This document shows, one piece after another, positions 16,297-25,523 of a stretch of 64,000 nucleotides of DNA. The notes beneath the pieces were generated by a model. It did not search any database. It had not been told where the DNA came from and was given only the letters and a program-made list of their open reading frames with translations. The DNA lies in contig CM044958.1 of the NCBI GenBank assembly GCA_024516035.1, positions 4,296,574 to 4,360,573 of the forward strand, in the 5' to 3' direction. Made by a program: the position numbers and the translations under genes. Source of the DNA: Bactericera cockerelli. Taxonomy: Eukaryota > Arthropoda > Insecta > Hemiptera > Triozidae. Position 1 is the first letter of the stretch; each line of letters begins with the position of its first letter.

Positions 16297-16449
16297 TAAA
16301 CTCAAGACTTATCATTGTGCGGTCAAAATCCCAAAATAAAAGAATCGGAATATTATGACCATGCAGTTGAAAGCGACGTTAAATCCAAATTAAAAAAAAA
16401 CTACTAACGTCAACGAAAAAAAAATGGCCAAAGCCTTTCTTGCTTAGTC

Positions 16450-16453
16450 TATG

Positions 16454-16520
<67 letters not shown>

Positions 16521-16800
16521 CTCTCTTTCTATCTCTTCCTGTTGACTTATCATTAGGTCTGAGGATGCCTCATACATAATTATTAGACTTGAGAAACGTG
16601 GGTTTCTGACGGGGAGAAAAAGTTGAAGGTGTCAATGAGAGAGAAGGAGGGAGAGGAAGGGAAAGATAGGGAGGAGAGGAAGGGAGAGATAGGGAGGAGA
16701 GGGAGAAAGAGAGGAAGGGAGGGAGGGAGAGATAGGCAGGAGAGGGAGGGGCAGGGAGTGTGGGAAGGAGGGAAAGAGAGAAAGAGAGAGATAGAAAAAA
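16450..16800. repeat. CT microsatellite followed by a GGA-rich tract
   Basis: Nearly pure (CT)n at 16455-16520, then a GA/GGGA tract at about 16625-16797. Both produce long low-complexity frames without coding meaning. Confidence 0.95.
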
Positions 16801-16984
16801 AAATATCGGACATACTTTTTCTCTCTATTACTTTTTCTCTGGGGCCATTTTCTAATACATTTTTTGTAAATAAGCCTGATTACAATTAATTATGGTCTCA
16901 TCAGCATCTTCTGATACAATTTTTGTAAATAAGTCTGATCTCAGTTTTATTAGTATTGGTCTCATTAGAGTCTTCTGATACAAT

Positions 16985-17090
16985 CTTTGTACTCAAGTCT
17001 GATTGCGCACTGTGTAAGATATAGGGAAAACCGACGCTTAGCAATGACTTGTGATATAGAATTTGTCTATTAATTTCGCCCTAAGTATCT
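16985..17090 (+). repeat. Fragment of MITE family G
   Basis: GTGTAAGATATAGGGAAAAC, GACGCTTAGCAATGACTTGT and TTAATTTCGCCCTAAG match the copy at 17424-17556. Its left end is missing. Confidence 0.6.
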
Positions 17091-17189
17091 AAGCAAGTTA
17101 AATAATAATATTTATCGAAAGGCGCAGTACCTTTCTGTTATCTTTACTCTCTAATTATTATTTTAATTACATTATATTAATATTAAAAT

Positions 17190-17278
17190 AAATAAAGAGG
17201 TGCTTTGTCAAAATGTTGGCATGATGGGACTACTTGTCTTGCGCTGACAGTCTAAATAAAGCACTACTTATACTTATA
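17190..17278 (+). mobile_element. Family R retrotransposon, extreme 3' end
   Basis: AAATAAAGAGGTGCTTTGTC and AGTCTAAATAAAGCACTACT match the end of the copy at 31847-32115. Confidence 0.65.
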
Positions 17279-17279
17279 C

Positions 17280-17420
17280 CTAGTTATCTACGTTAGAACT
17301 TGGATGAATGACCATTAAAATTCGATCCCTCGTAACGCTGGTTATTACTGGCCCCATACAGGCTGAGAGTTTCCAGTGAGTGCCAGGTAAAACCCCCGTC
17401 GTGATGTGAGGAGCATTTAG
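17280..17420 (+). repeat. 5S-derived SINE fragment
   Basis: AACTTGGATGAATGACCATT corresponds to the 5S C-box region. The body continues with GTAACGCTGG, GGCTGAGAGTTTCC and AAAACCCCCGTCGTGATG. It abuts MITE family G. Confidence 0.65.
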
Positions 17421-17423
17421 TTA

Positions 17424-17556
17424 AGGGCGGAATTCATAGACGTTTTTGTAATACCCCTGTGGCTCTAAGTCACGGATTCCGTGCTGTGTAAGATAGGGTA
17501 AATTGACACTTAGCAACGACTTGTGATATAGGATTTGTGAATTAATTTCGCCCTTA
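17424..17556. mobile_element. MITE family G
   Basis: Ends TTAAGGGCGGAATT and AATTTCGCCCTTAA form a short inverted repeat. The core has CTAAGTCACGGATTCCG and CGACTTGTGATATAGG. Other pieces lie at 16985 and, nested in a SINE, at 22513. Confidence 0.65.
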
Positions 17557-17916
17557 AAATAAATAAAAAAGGCGCAGTTCTATTTCTAATATGCATAAAA
17601 GCATCAGAAAGGGTTAAGTGCTTAAATTCAAATTTCCAAATTATTTTAATTAGATTCGTCAGGATGAATGATAACGCAGTCACTTTAATGGAATGATAAA
17701 TACATACATAGCAATATTAATTATGCAAATGCTTCATTCCTAACTAGCTGAAACCTGGTACTGGTCGCCGTTGAGGTTTTTGCTCGTGGCTGGCGTGCTA
17801 TTTAGAATTTTTAAAAATCCTTTCCAAATATTTTCTACCAAGTAACTCTCAGAGTTTTAAGACCGAAAGACCTGTGTGGCTTGAATTTTAATCTAAGCCT
17901 GAGTTTAATTAGAGTT

Positions 17917-18128
17917 TGACGTTGTTCTTCAAATGCATTGTCATACACGACGGGGGTTTTACCCTCCATTCGCACGAAACTTACAAACCTGCTACCCACA
18001 CATTGACCTCACCCAGCCTGGGTTGGGCCGGAATGCCAGCATCACGAAGTATTCACCTCGCTTCGCGTTGCTTAAATTCGGTGATCCTACGAGAACCGGT
18101 GCATTCAACGTGCCATCGACGCTGGCTC
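17917..18128 (-). mobile_element. 5S-derived SINE (family E)
   Basis: Reverse copy reading, in order, CTTCAAATGCATTGTC, CGGGGGTTTTACCCTCC, CTCACCCAGCCTGGGTTGG, GTTGCTTAAATTCGGTGATC and GGTGCATTCAACGTGCC. The head ends GCCATCGACGCTGGC. Confidence 0.85.
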
Positions 18129-18287
18129 GTGGGAATTCAGTGATCAGTTGAAATTTCCACCAGAGGGCGTGTCATAATTCGGCCCTCAAAATCCAGGCCT
18201 AGATACACGCATGCGCATATTGGCCGTTCCCCTAGGTTTGAAAGGGCCAGTTAAAAATCATATGCCTAGGACGGCGGGGATCAAGAA

Positions 18288-18625
18288 TAATAATAATATC
18301 GCCTTATTTATACTGCCCGATTAAGACTACTAAAGTCTTATTATTCCAGCAGTAAGCCCAAGACATATTATTATGTGGTAAAAATCCCAAATGGGATGAT
18401 AACTTGTCATGTCCCGATTGGGTTTCGAACCCACGCCCTCTGGAATCTGTGAATTCACAGAGTGCTGCCTTTACCACTTAGCTACCGGGACAGACTATCC
18501 GGACAGAAGAATCCGGGCCTAATTAAAACACAAGCTGTTTGAGGTACCAGAGGCATTCTCGGCCACTTAACTCCTGTGTTTCCATTGATCTCGCTGAGTG
18601 AGTTCCGTATATCAATTAGGGTAAT
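18288..18625 (-). mobile_element. Family B SINE plus a duplicated 5' flank
   Basis: The SINE covers 18295-18495 in reverse. The next 130 bp (TATCCGGACAGAAGAATCCG through GTTCCGTATATCAATT) also precede the SINE copy at 59575, in the same relative position. This stretch is therefore part of a longer duplicated unit. Confidence 0.8.
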
Positions 18626-19250
18626 GGTGGCGTACTCGACAAACAAAGCCTGTATAATGAATGCTGTCGAACGACAAAGGTCCCATTGAGAATTTTATGA
18701 TGTAAATGTAGATATGTATGGTATACAATTAGTATACGTACATAGTTTAAACAGATATAATACCTATGTCTTTTGTTATAACTTGTACAGAGAAGGCAGA
18801 ATTATTACTGTATGACGTTTTTCATGTAGATTACCTTTTTTTAAATGAAGATTTATATAAAGAGAGGTCTGTAAAAGAGAATACCATTAATTAGGAATAT
18901 TTTAAACTTTTTTTTGCTTAAGATAACAGTTATGCAACGTCTTACAGAAAATGGCGATTATTTAATTTTAAATATTATTATTTAAACAGATTATAATATT
19001 TTAATTTAATCATTTTTAATGAATATATCAATACGAAAGAACACATAGTAGGTGTTGTCATAACAATAATAGAATCATTGTTGTGATATTGATTATAATA
19101 ATGATACTTAATTTATTATTATTATCATAAGAATAATATTTATTATTGTCATCACAAAAATAGTTCTTATAAAAGGAATAATAAAATTCATTGTTGTCAT
19201 AATAATAATAACTACATTAAAATATATATATATATATATTTTTTTTAAAC
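18626..19250. other. AT-rich sequence, no recognised feature
   Basis: AT-rich with ATT and TA microsatellite patches. No gene or shared family was seen. Confidence 0.4.
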
Positions 19251-19251
19251 G

Positions 19252-19470
19252 CCGTGCACTTGAAGTCAAGTGGTTAACGCATGAGTCTGGTAATCCAGGT
19301 AGCGTAGGGATCCGTTGGTTCGGATCCCACCCAGTGCATGAATTTTTCCTCATTCATTTGAGATTGTGATGACCACCTAGCAATAAGACTCTGGGGGTTA
19401 TGTGGTAGAAAAGCTTTGAGCATTCACCTCGCCTAGTGGTTAGCTTCTACTAAAGAGTGTTATTATTTTT
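19252..19470 (+). mobile_element. tRNA-derived SINE, family A
   Basis: GTGCACTTGAAGTCAAGTGG, GGTTCGGATCCCACCCAG, TTTTTCCTCATTCATTTGAG and the tail CACTAAAGAGTGTTATT. One B-box base is changed (C to G). Confidence 0.85.
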
Positions 19471-19664
19471 ATAATCTTTAAAAAGGAAAGTAAAAAAATA
19501 TGAGATACACATGATCTTGTATGATTACATTTTCCAATCAAACCGCCATCTTCCAATCAAATCATCGCCAAAAACATATTTATTTCCAAAAGATTCTTTG
19601 GAGAACTCATTTTCCCGTTTCACTTTCAACAGCAAAACTTCACTTTTCATGTTTTATTAGTCAC

Positions 19665-19790
19665 CTTGGTTCAGTCAAGTGATATAGTGGCTTGCGGTGA
19701 CCCGGGTTCGAATCCCAGCCATGTCGTAATTTTTCGGCTCTTTTGAATGTTACGGGGTTCACTTATAGCTTGTGAAGAAAAATAAGAAGA
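19665..19790 (+). mobile_element. Family D-like SINE fragment
   Basis: GTGACCCGGGTTCGAATCCC and GGGGTTCACTTATAGCTTGT resemble the family D copy at 22157. The A-box side is degraded. Confidence 0.5.
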
Positions 19791-20081
19791 TTCTTTAATG
19801 TTTTTTTTTTTTGTAGGTATTAAGCTCAATATTTTTTTTTTGTTTTTATTTATTTTACAGATAATATATTTCTGCCGTTTGCAATCCAGAGGGCAAAGAA
19901 CTCAGAATACTTGAGCAATTTCCTCTCTGGATTACAAGTGACATTTTTTGGAATAAATATGATCGAGCCTTTGGTTCTCCTGTATTTTGTTTACAGATGT
20001 TCCCAGCTTTGTTTCTAAACCCAATTGTTTCTTCTATTCTTTAATGTAGTTTTCTTAAACTTATAATAAGTTTGGTAAGTT

Positions 20082-20222
20082 ATCATATTTGTGTTAATCA
20101 CTTTCGTGATATCACAACTACTCAAACTCGCTGTACTAAATCTACGCTGAAACCGGGACTTGAACCGCCGACCTCCAGGATACAACTCCGCCGCCTTATC
20201 GATCAAGCTACTGAGGTCGGCT
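20082..20222 (-). mobile_element. tRNA-derived SINE, family C
   Basis: Reverse copy with TTCGTGATATCACAACTACT, GGGACTTGAACCGCCGACC and GATCAAGCTACTGAGGTCGG. Confidence 0.85.
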
Positions 20223-20520
20223 CAATTTCAATATAAACACACAGAAACAAATATGTTTATTTTCATGTGTCATGTTTGTGCAGCATTGAAGCACTAGACT
20301 TTTATTTATGTTAGAAATAATGAACTTTGTGTCTGAGCCCCAATAATATTTTCTATTCAGTTATGCAGAGAGCGTGTGTTCTGAGTGCGGTGTCACGTGT
20401 TCGGTGGTATGGATGTGAGCTATGCGGAATTGCTAGTCTATATTCAAGAAGAAATTAATCATAACATTCATAACATCAGTGGAAAAGCGCAAAATTAATA
20501 GGATATAGCACTGGTACTCA

Positions 20521-20805
20521 AGTTGTGCACTGGTAGTCAAGTTGTGCACTGGTAACTGGTAGTCAAGTTGTGCACTGGTAGTCAAGTTGTGCACTGGTAG
20601 TCAAGTGGTTAACTCGCTAGTCTGATAATCCAGGTAGTGTAGGGATCCGTTGGTTCGGATCCCACCCAGTGCATGAATATTTCCTCATTTATTTGAGAAT
20701 ATGACTTTACAAAAATAAGAGTCTAAGCATTATTTGGTAAAAAATGCTTTGAGCATTTACCTCCCCTGGTGGTTACGTTCCACTAAAGGTTGTTATTATT
20801 ATTAT
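20521..20805 (+). mobile_element. Family A SINE with tandemly expanded A-box region
   Basis: About five repeats of ACTGGTAGTCAAGTTGTGC precede an otherwise normal copy (GGATCCGTTGGTTCGGATCC, ATTTCCTCATTTATTTGAG, CACTAAAGGTTGTTATT). Only the last unit has the standard AAGTGGTTAACTCGCTAG. Confidence 0.85.
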
Positions 20806-21544
20806 TGAAAACCCCATGAAATTAAAGATAATATCGCCTGTTTTATATTGCCTGACAGGACTAATAAGTCTCATTAGACGCAATATTATTTGGTCAAAAT
20901 TCTCTATGCGAGAATAATAATTTAATTTGACGATTTTCAGGATTTTATTTCTTTTTTCAAGATTAAATTTCGCTTTCAAACGCCTGGTCATATCGAATTC
21001 AAGGAAACGGCGAGTATCTATACAGTTCATATTATAATTATTATTATTAGAAGATTTTGTGAAGGATAATTCCAAATTTGCCTGAAAATCAAAAAAATCA
21101 GGACCCTGTAACCGACTTCGTCTCTATGTATAAGCGACGTCGCAATAACCGGAGGGGCTCAATGTAATGTACTGGTAAGTTCCGTCGTTATGAGAGGAAG
21201 GTCGTTTATCCGGCATCGTTATAAGTGAATTTCACTGTACTAAGGTTGTAGGAACCAATTTAAGTAAAACGCCACTGTTAAGATATAAATATTTTTCTGA
21301 ATAGGTAATCTTCTTACAAGAAGAATTTCAATATCAAAAACATTGACGGGAAAATAAATTGATATTGATGAACATGAATGTATTGCATAATATACCTACA
21401 ACTACATTGGTAGTTAATAAAATTTATTGACAACCAACCAGCTGTGTACCTGTACCTACGTATTACTAAACTAAGGGTACGGTCACACTATCAATTGATT
21501 TTATTTAATCAGCACTTAATTTTAGTCAATGGATTACTACTAAA

Positions 21545-22015
21545 ATAATCTGCCAATTATGGACAAAATACTTCTTCGTGATTGGTTCACATTGTAATAG
21601 TATGTATTCTTGGCAATTCGGAGATTTTATACTAAATCACTAGTATCTCCAAAACCGCTGAACCGATTTTCTTTAAATTTATTTTATACCCACAAAGATA
21701 CATATATTATGCATACTATACATTTTCAGAGCATAGAGCACCGTTTGTACTACATTCTAGATTCTACAAAAAATTCTGTATTGGCAAGTCGTAGACCTTA
21801 TTTTTGCACTTCATTGTACAAAATTTTGGATTTCCCTAAATATCAGAGCTAACAGACAGACACAAAACCAAAGTGGCTCATGACCAAAGATGCAAACCAG
21901 GTGATGAAACGTTCAGAAATATGAGAAAATAAATAAAATCGGAGCAAATTTTTTACAAAAACTAACACAATACTTCCGATTTCTAATGTCTACTAGAAAT
22001 TTATCGGAAGTAATT
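21545..22015 (+). repeat. Dispersed repeat family H, longest copy
   Basis: Starts TGCCAATTATGGACAAAATA, then CCAAAACCGCTGAACCGATT, AAATTTTGGATTTCCC, ACAGACAGACACAAAACCAA and CGTTCAGAAATATGAG. Fragments elsewhere match sections in the same order. No coding frame was identified. Confidence 0.65.
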
Positions 22016-22156
22016 ATTAAAAAAATAAAAATATCATGAATCCACTAGCCAGAGATTTAGTTGATTAGCACTAGCCAGAGATTTATCACCCTGTTTAATA
22101 TGATTGATAAACGTAATACTTACTTATTACTAAACGTATACTTACTTATTCATGTA

Positions 22157-22440
22157 GTCACCGTGGCAGAGTGAGTTAGCGCGCTAGGCATTGAACGCAC
22201 GGTGACCTGGGCTCGATCCCCAGCGGGGCAGGATTTTTTCTGCTCGGTACTTGGGTGTTTGGGGTCCACTCATACCTCGTGAGGATAAATGAGTAGCTGC
22301 TTTAATGTCAGCGGCGACCAGTGCTTTAATGTTATAGGCAAAAATAAGATTTTGGGATATTGAAGATACGGAAAAGTCCTATAATTCTGCTGTACCCACC
22401 AAAAATGTGATATAATAACACAAAAAAAATACATTATTAT
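22157..22440 (+). mobile_element. tRNA-derived SINE, family D
   Basis: Head CCGTGGCAGAGTGAGTTAGC (A box) and TGGGCTCGATCCCCAGCGG (B box). The body has GGGGTCCACTCATACCTCGT and the 3' end CTATAATTCTGC and TGTGATATAATAACAC. Reverse copy at 50210-50478; truncated copy at 46260-46460. Confidence 0.85.
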
Positions 22441-22464
22441 ACTTATTCACCAATTTCTTAAATA

Positions 22465-22722
22465 CAACCATATTTGTGTCAATTAATCACGAAGTGATGT
22501 CACAATAGTTTACTAAGGGCGGAATTAATAGACGTTTTTGTATTACCTCTGTGGCGCTAAGTCACGGATTGAGTACTGTGTAAGATAGGAAAAACCGACG
22601 CTTAGCAACGACTTAAGTTATTGATGTTGCCTATTAAATATTTGCTGAGATCGGGACTCGATCCACCGACCTCCAGCTTACAAGTCCGCTGCCTTATCGA
22701 TCAAGCTACTGAGGCCGGTTAG
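22465..22722 (-). mobile_element. Family C SINE with nested MITE G fragment
   Basis: The SINE (TTTGTGTCAATTAATCACGA, then GGGACTCGATCCACCGACC and GATCAAGCTACTGAGGCCGG) is split at 22513-22620 by TAAGGGCGGAATTAATAGAC and following family G sequence. Confidence 0.7.
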
Positions 22723-22754
22723 ATGTTATAAGAACATATTATTAGTATTATTAT

Positions 22755-22922
22755 TGTATGCTTTATTAGGAGGCCAAAGTACAATGTTTACAGTAGAAAA
22801 CTAAGAAAAAACAAACAAATGACAAAATAAATAAGTAAAAAAGAAAATAATACGAATGTCCTACCTAAAGGGCGGGTTTTTGCCCATGGCAATCTCTTCC
22901 ACGCAACCCTTTCTACATAATA
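22755..22922 (-). mobile_element. Family R retrotransposon 3' end
   Basis: TATGCTTTATTAGGAGGCCA, then GTCCTACCTAAAGGGCGGG and GGCAATCTCTTCCACGCAACC on the minus strand. Confidence 0.7.
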
Positions 22923-22924
22923 TA

Positions 22925-23065
22925 TATTTTCCTAGGCAGCGGACTTGTAACCTGGAGGTCGGTGGTTCAAGTCCCGGTTTCAGCGTAGATTTAGTAAAAG
23001 CGAGTTTGAGTAGTTGTGATATCACGAAAGTGAATAACACAAATATGATAACTTAACTTTTATAT
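22925..23065 (+). mobile_element. tRNA-derived SINE, family C
   Basis: 5' truncated: AGCGGACTTGTAACCTGGAG, GTTCAAGTCCCGGTTTCAGC and GAGTTTGAGTAGTTGTGATA, with the 3' end ACAAATATGATAAC. Confidence 0.85.
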
Positions 23066-23367
23066 TTTCCTATCAACATATATGTTGATAAGAAAACAAT
23101 TAGGGTTTCCATCGGCTTGGAAGTGAAATGTTTGTGCGTTTTGGTCACTCCGGAAACGGGGCTGCTTTACTGTTTATAGAACAATTTTCACTCCCCTCCT
23201 GTTGACCGCGCTTCCTATTTCGCTGTCGATAGTTATGAGCAGAGCTGTTGAGGTACTGCGCAATGCTTTCTCTTTTTGAAAACAGGAACAGTTCGAGTCC
23301 CATAACTCCAGGAATAATAATAATAATAATGATAAGAAGAGTTCACGGCTTTGAGAATTGAGCTCTG

Positions 23368-23562
23368 TCCCGGTAGCTCAGTGGTAAAGGCGGCACTGTG
23401 TGAATCCAGAGATACCAGAGGTCGCGGGCTCGAAACCCTGCCGGGACAAGACTAGTTATCCTCCCATTTAAGATTTTTACCACATAACTTGGGCTTACTG
23501 CTGAAACAATTGAAATTAATAGTCCTAATTGGGCAGTATAAATAAGGCGATATTATTATTAT
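23368..23562 (+). mobile_element. tRNA-derived SINE, family B
   Basis: GTCCCGGTAGCTCAGTGGTA, CGAAACCCTGCCGGGACAAG and the tail GGCAGTATAAATAAGGCGAT(ATT)n. A small duplication sits between the A and B boxes (CCAGAGATACCAGAG). Confidence 0.9.
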
Positions 23563-23654
23563 TTTTTAAAGCCGGATCCACAAGATAAGTAATATATTTC
23601 ATTTGACTGGACCATGACTCATATGTCATTCAATTCCTCCTGATCTGAATCTTC

Positions 23655-23800
23655 TTCTTGTTCCTCGTATTATGGTCTTATTACCATGTTGTCACAAACT
23701 CAAATTAATGAAGAAAAATTCATGCACTGGATTGGGTTCGAATCACGGATTCCTATGCTACCTGGGTTAACCTCTTCACTACAAGTGAATTGACTACGAG
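23655..23800 (-). mobile_element. Family A SINE, damaged head
   Basis: AAACTCAAATTAATGAAGAA, TTCATGCACTGGATTGGGTT and ACCTCTTCACTACAAGTG on the minus strand. Confidence 0.7.
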
Positions 23801-23904
23801 AAAGTTTAGTTTTACTTTTTTATGGACTGGGTAATTTGCATATATTATCTGTGTTGTATCAAAATTTAAGATCAGGTATTAAACCTAATAAGCTTATCAT
23901 TATT

Positions 23905-24070
23905 ATTTTTTTATGCTTTATTAGGAGGACAAAGTACAATGTTAACAGTATAAAATTAAGAACAAACAAACAAATGACAAAAAAATGAGTGAATAAAACA
24001 CTAATGTCCTACCTAGAGGGTCGGGTTATTGCCTGTGGCAATCTCTTTCATCCAACCCAACTCAAGCTTA
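23905..24070 (-). mobile_element. Family R retrotransposon 3' end
   Basis: ATGCTTTATTAGGAGGACAA, CTACCTAGAGGGTCGGGTTA and GGCAATCTCTTTCATCCAACC. Confidence 0.7.
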
Positions 24071-25005
24071 GCGCTTGAGCTGGGTGAAAGAAATTAATGT
24101 TTCAAGAAAGTTGTTTCCTTTTGAGAAAGCACACAGAATAGCAACATACTAGTTCAAGCAGAAGCACTTAAAAAAAGAGTGAATGACCCATTGGTAGAAT
24201 TCTTCACACCTACACCCGTCGATATTCTGTCAGGAAAATGTTACTCCGGAGTGTAGGAGAATAGAAAGTCTAAAAGATTTCATGCCCACTTTTCTATTTC
24301 CCAAATGTGACACTAAACACTAAACCCGGTTATTGCTTTTCTCAATAGATAAACAGTGAAAATAAAAGCAGTGATGACTTTATTTTATGTAGCACAAGGG
24401 CACAATATGACACCTAAGCGTTAAGTTCCCCCTCCGTACTCCTCTTTTTATCGCCCCAATGCTGGATACAAAATGTAATTACTGTACATAAAAAAAACAA
24501 TAATTGATGTTTCCATAATATTGCTTTTTTTCAAGTGTGTTTTTTGCTCGTTTAAAATGCTCAAGGGCACGTTTAATTTGTGTAATAAAGCTATTCGCGT
24601 TCTCATTTATGGAAAAGTGGTTTAGAGCTTCATAAAACTATTATTTGGTGGGTACAAATGGAGCTTATTTTCATTAATTAAAAATAAATAAATATAAAAA
24701 GAGGTAGGTCATGTCAGGCAAATAGGTACTACACATTTAAATATTGTTGAATTTATTGTTAATCTACAAAACAAATAAGCTACCATAATACCTTAGAAAC
24801 ATTTAAAAGATAAGAAGTACCTCAATCAATCAACTGCTTTTGTATATTTTTTCTTACATTAAACAATGTTTAAAATGACCTTAATTTAAAATACATTATA
24901 CACATGCGAAAAAATCTTTGTATAAATACTTTTACTACGACAAAAAAAAACTTACTAAAACAAGAACTCATAGTATATTCGCCCAAGAATATTTTTGAGA
25001 CAAAA
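24071..25005. other. Sequence upstream of the PEBP-like gene, no recognised feature
   Basis: AT-rich, without matches to the repeat families here. A promoter for the gene at 25277 could lie in this interval or in the following MITE, but I see no convincing core element. Confidence 0.35.
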
Positions 25006-25007
25006 AG

Positions 25008-25252
25008 GGGGCCACATTATGAAACAGGATTAAAGTTAAGCCAGGCCAGACACGCCCTCAAGTCAGAGTTTCAACCAATCACAGCACACTATAGTCCGAG
25101 TTAACCAATATGGTGTCCACTTAGATTAAAACTTATAATCCTGTTTTTTTAATACGGCCCTAAGATTTTTCCCCGGTTTAGGGAATATGGTGTCCACTTA
25201 GATTAAATCTAATCCTGTTTTTCAATACGGCCTCAAGATTTTTCCCCGGTGC
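25008..25252. mobile_element. MITE with duplicated right end, just before PEBP exon 1
   Basis: GGGCCACATTATGAAACAGG on the left pairs with TCCTGTTTTTCAATACGGCC on the right as inverted ends. The right part, AATATGGTGTCCACTTAGAT through TAAGATTTTTCCCCGGT, is present twice (about 25106-25177 and 25187-25250). The second copy ends about 25 bp before the proposed ATG. Confidence 0.65.
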
Positions 25253-25276
25253 ATGATGCATAATGGAGTGTCTGTC

Positions 25277-25523
25277 ATGAGGTGGTTCGGTTGGGCGTGG
25301 TGTGTGTCTCGTGGCCCTGTGCGGACCCACGGCCCACGCCATGTGTCTGGTGCCCAGCAAGGACATCCTGGACGCCTGAAGGGTGGGTCAGCTCTCCATC
25401 CTCACCCAGAACAACCTCCTGGTACGCAACCAGGATCTCTGCAACCGCGAGATCTCCCAGGACATTCTCGGCCAGAAGCCTAGCTTGAAAATCGAAAACT
25501 ATTACAGCTTCGATTTTACAAAG
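25277..25523 (+). CDS. PEBP-like gene, exon 1 (frame disrupted)
   Basis: The frame ending at the donor reads VGQLSILTQNNLLVRNQD and IENYYSFDFTK, then GTAAGA. Upstream in the same frame is a signal-peptide-like stretch (CLVALCGPTAHA) and CLVPSKDILDA, but a TGA at 25377 interrupts it. No ATG is in frame before the signal-like part: the ATG at 25277 is in another frame. Either base-calling errors (the TGA region GCCTGAAGGGTGG has short homopolymers) or real decay could explain this. GC-rich codon use contrasts with the AT-rich surroundings and supports coding origin. Confidence 0.6.

Larger units (their letters stand above)
15940..16345 (-). mobile_element. Family B SINE fragment split by a MITE
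   Basis: TGCTATTATTCCAGCAGTAA before 16003 and TCAAGACTTATCATTGTGCG after 16300 belong to one reverse family B copy. The insertion duplicates TAAACYCAAG. Confidence 0.65.
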
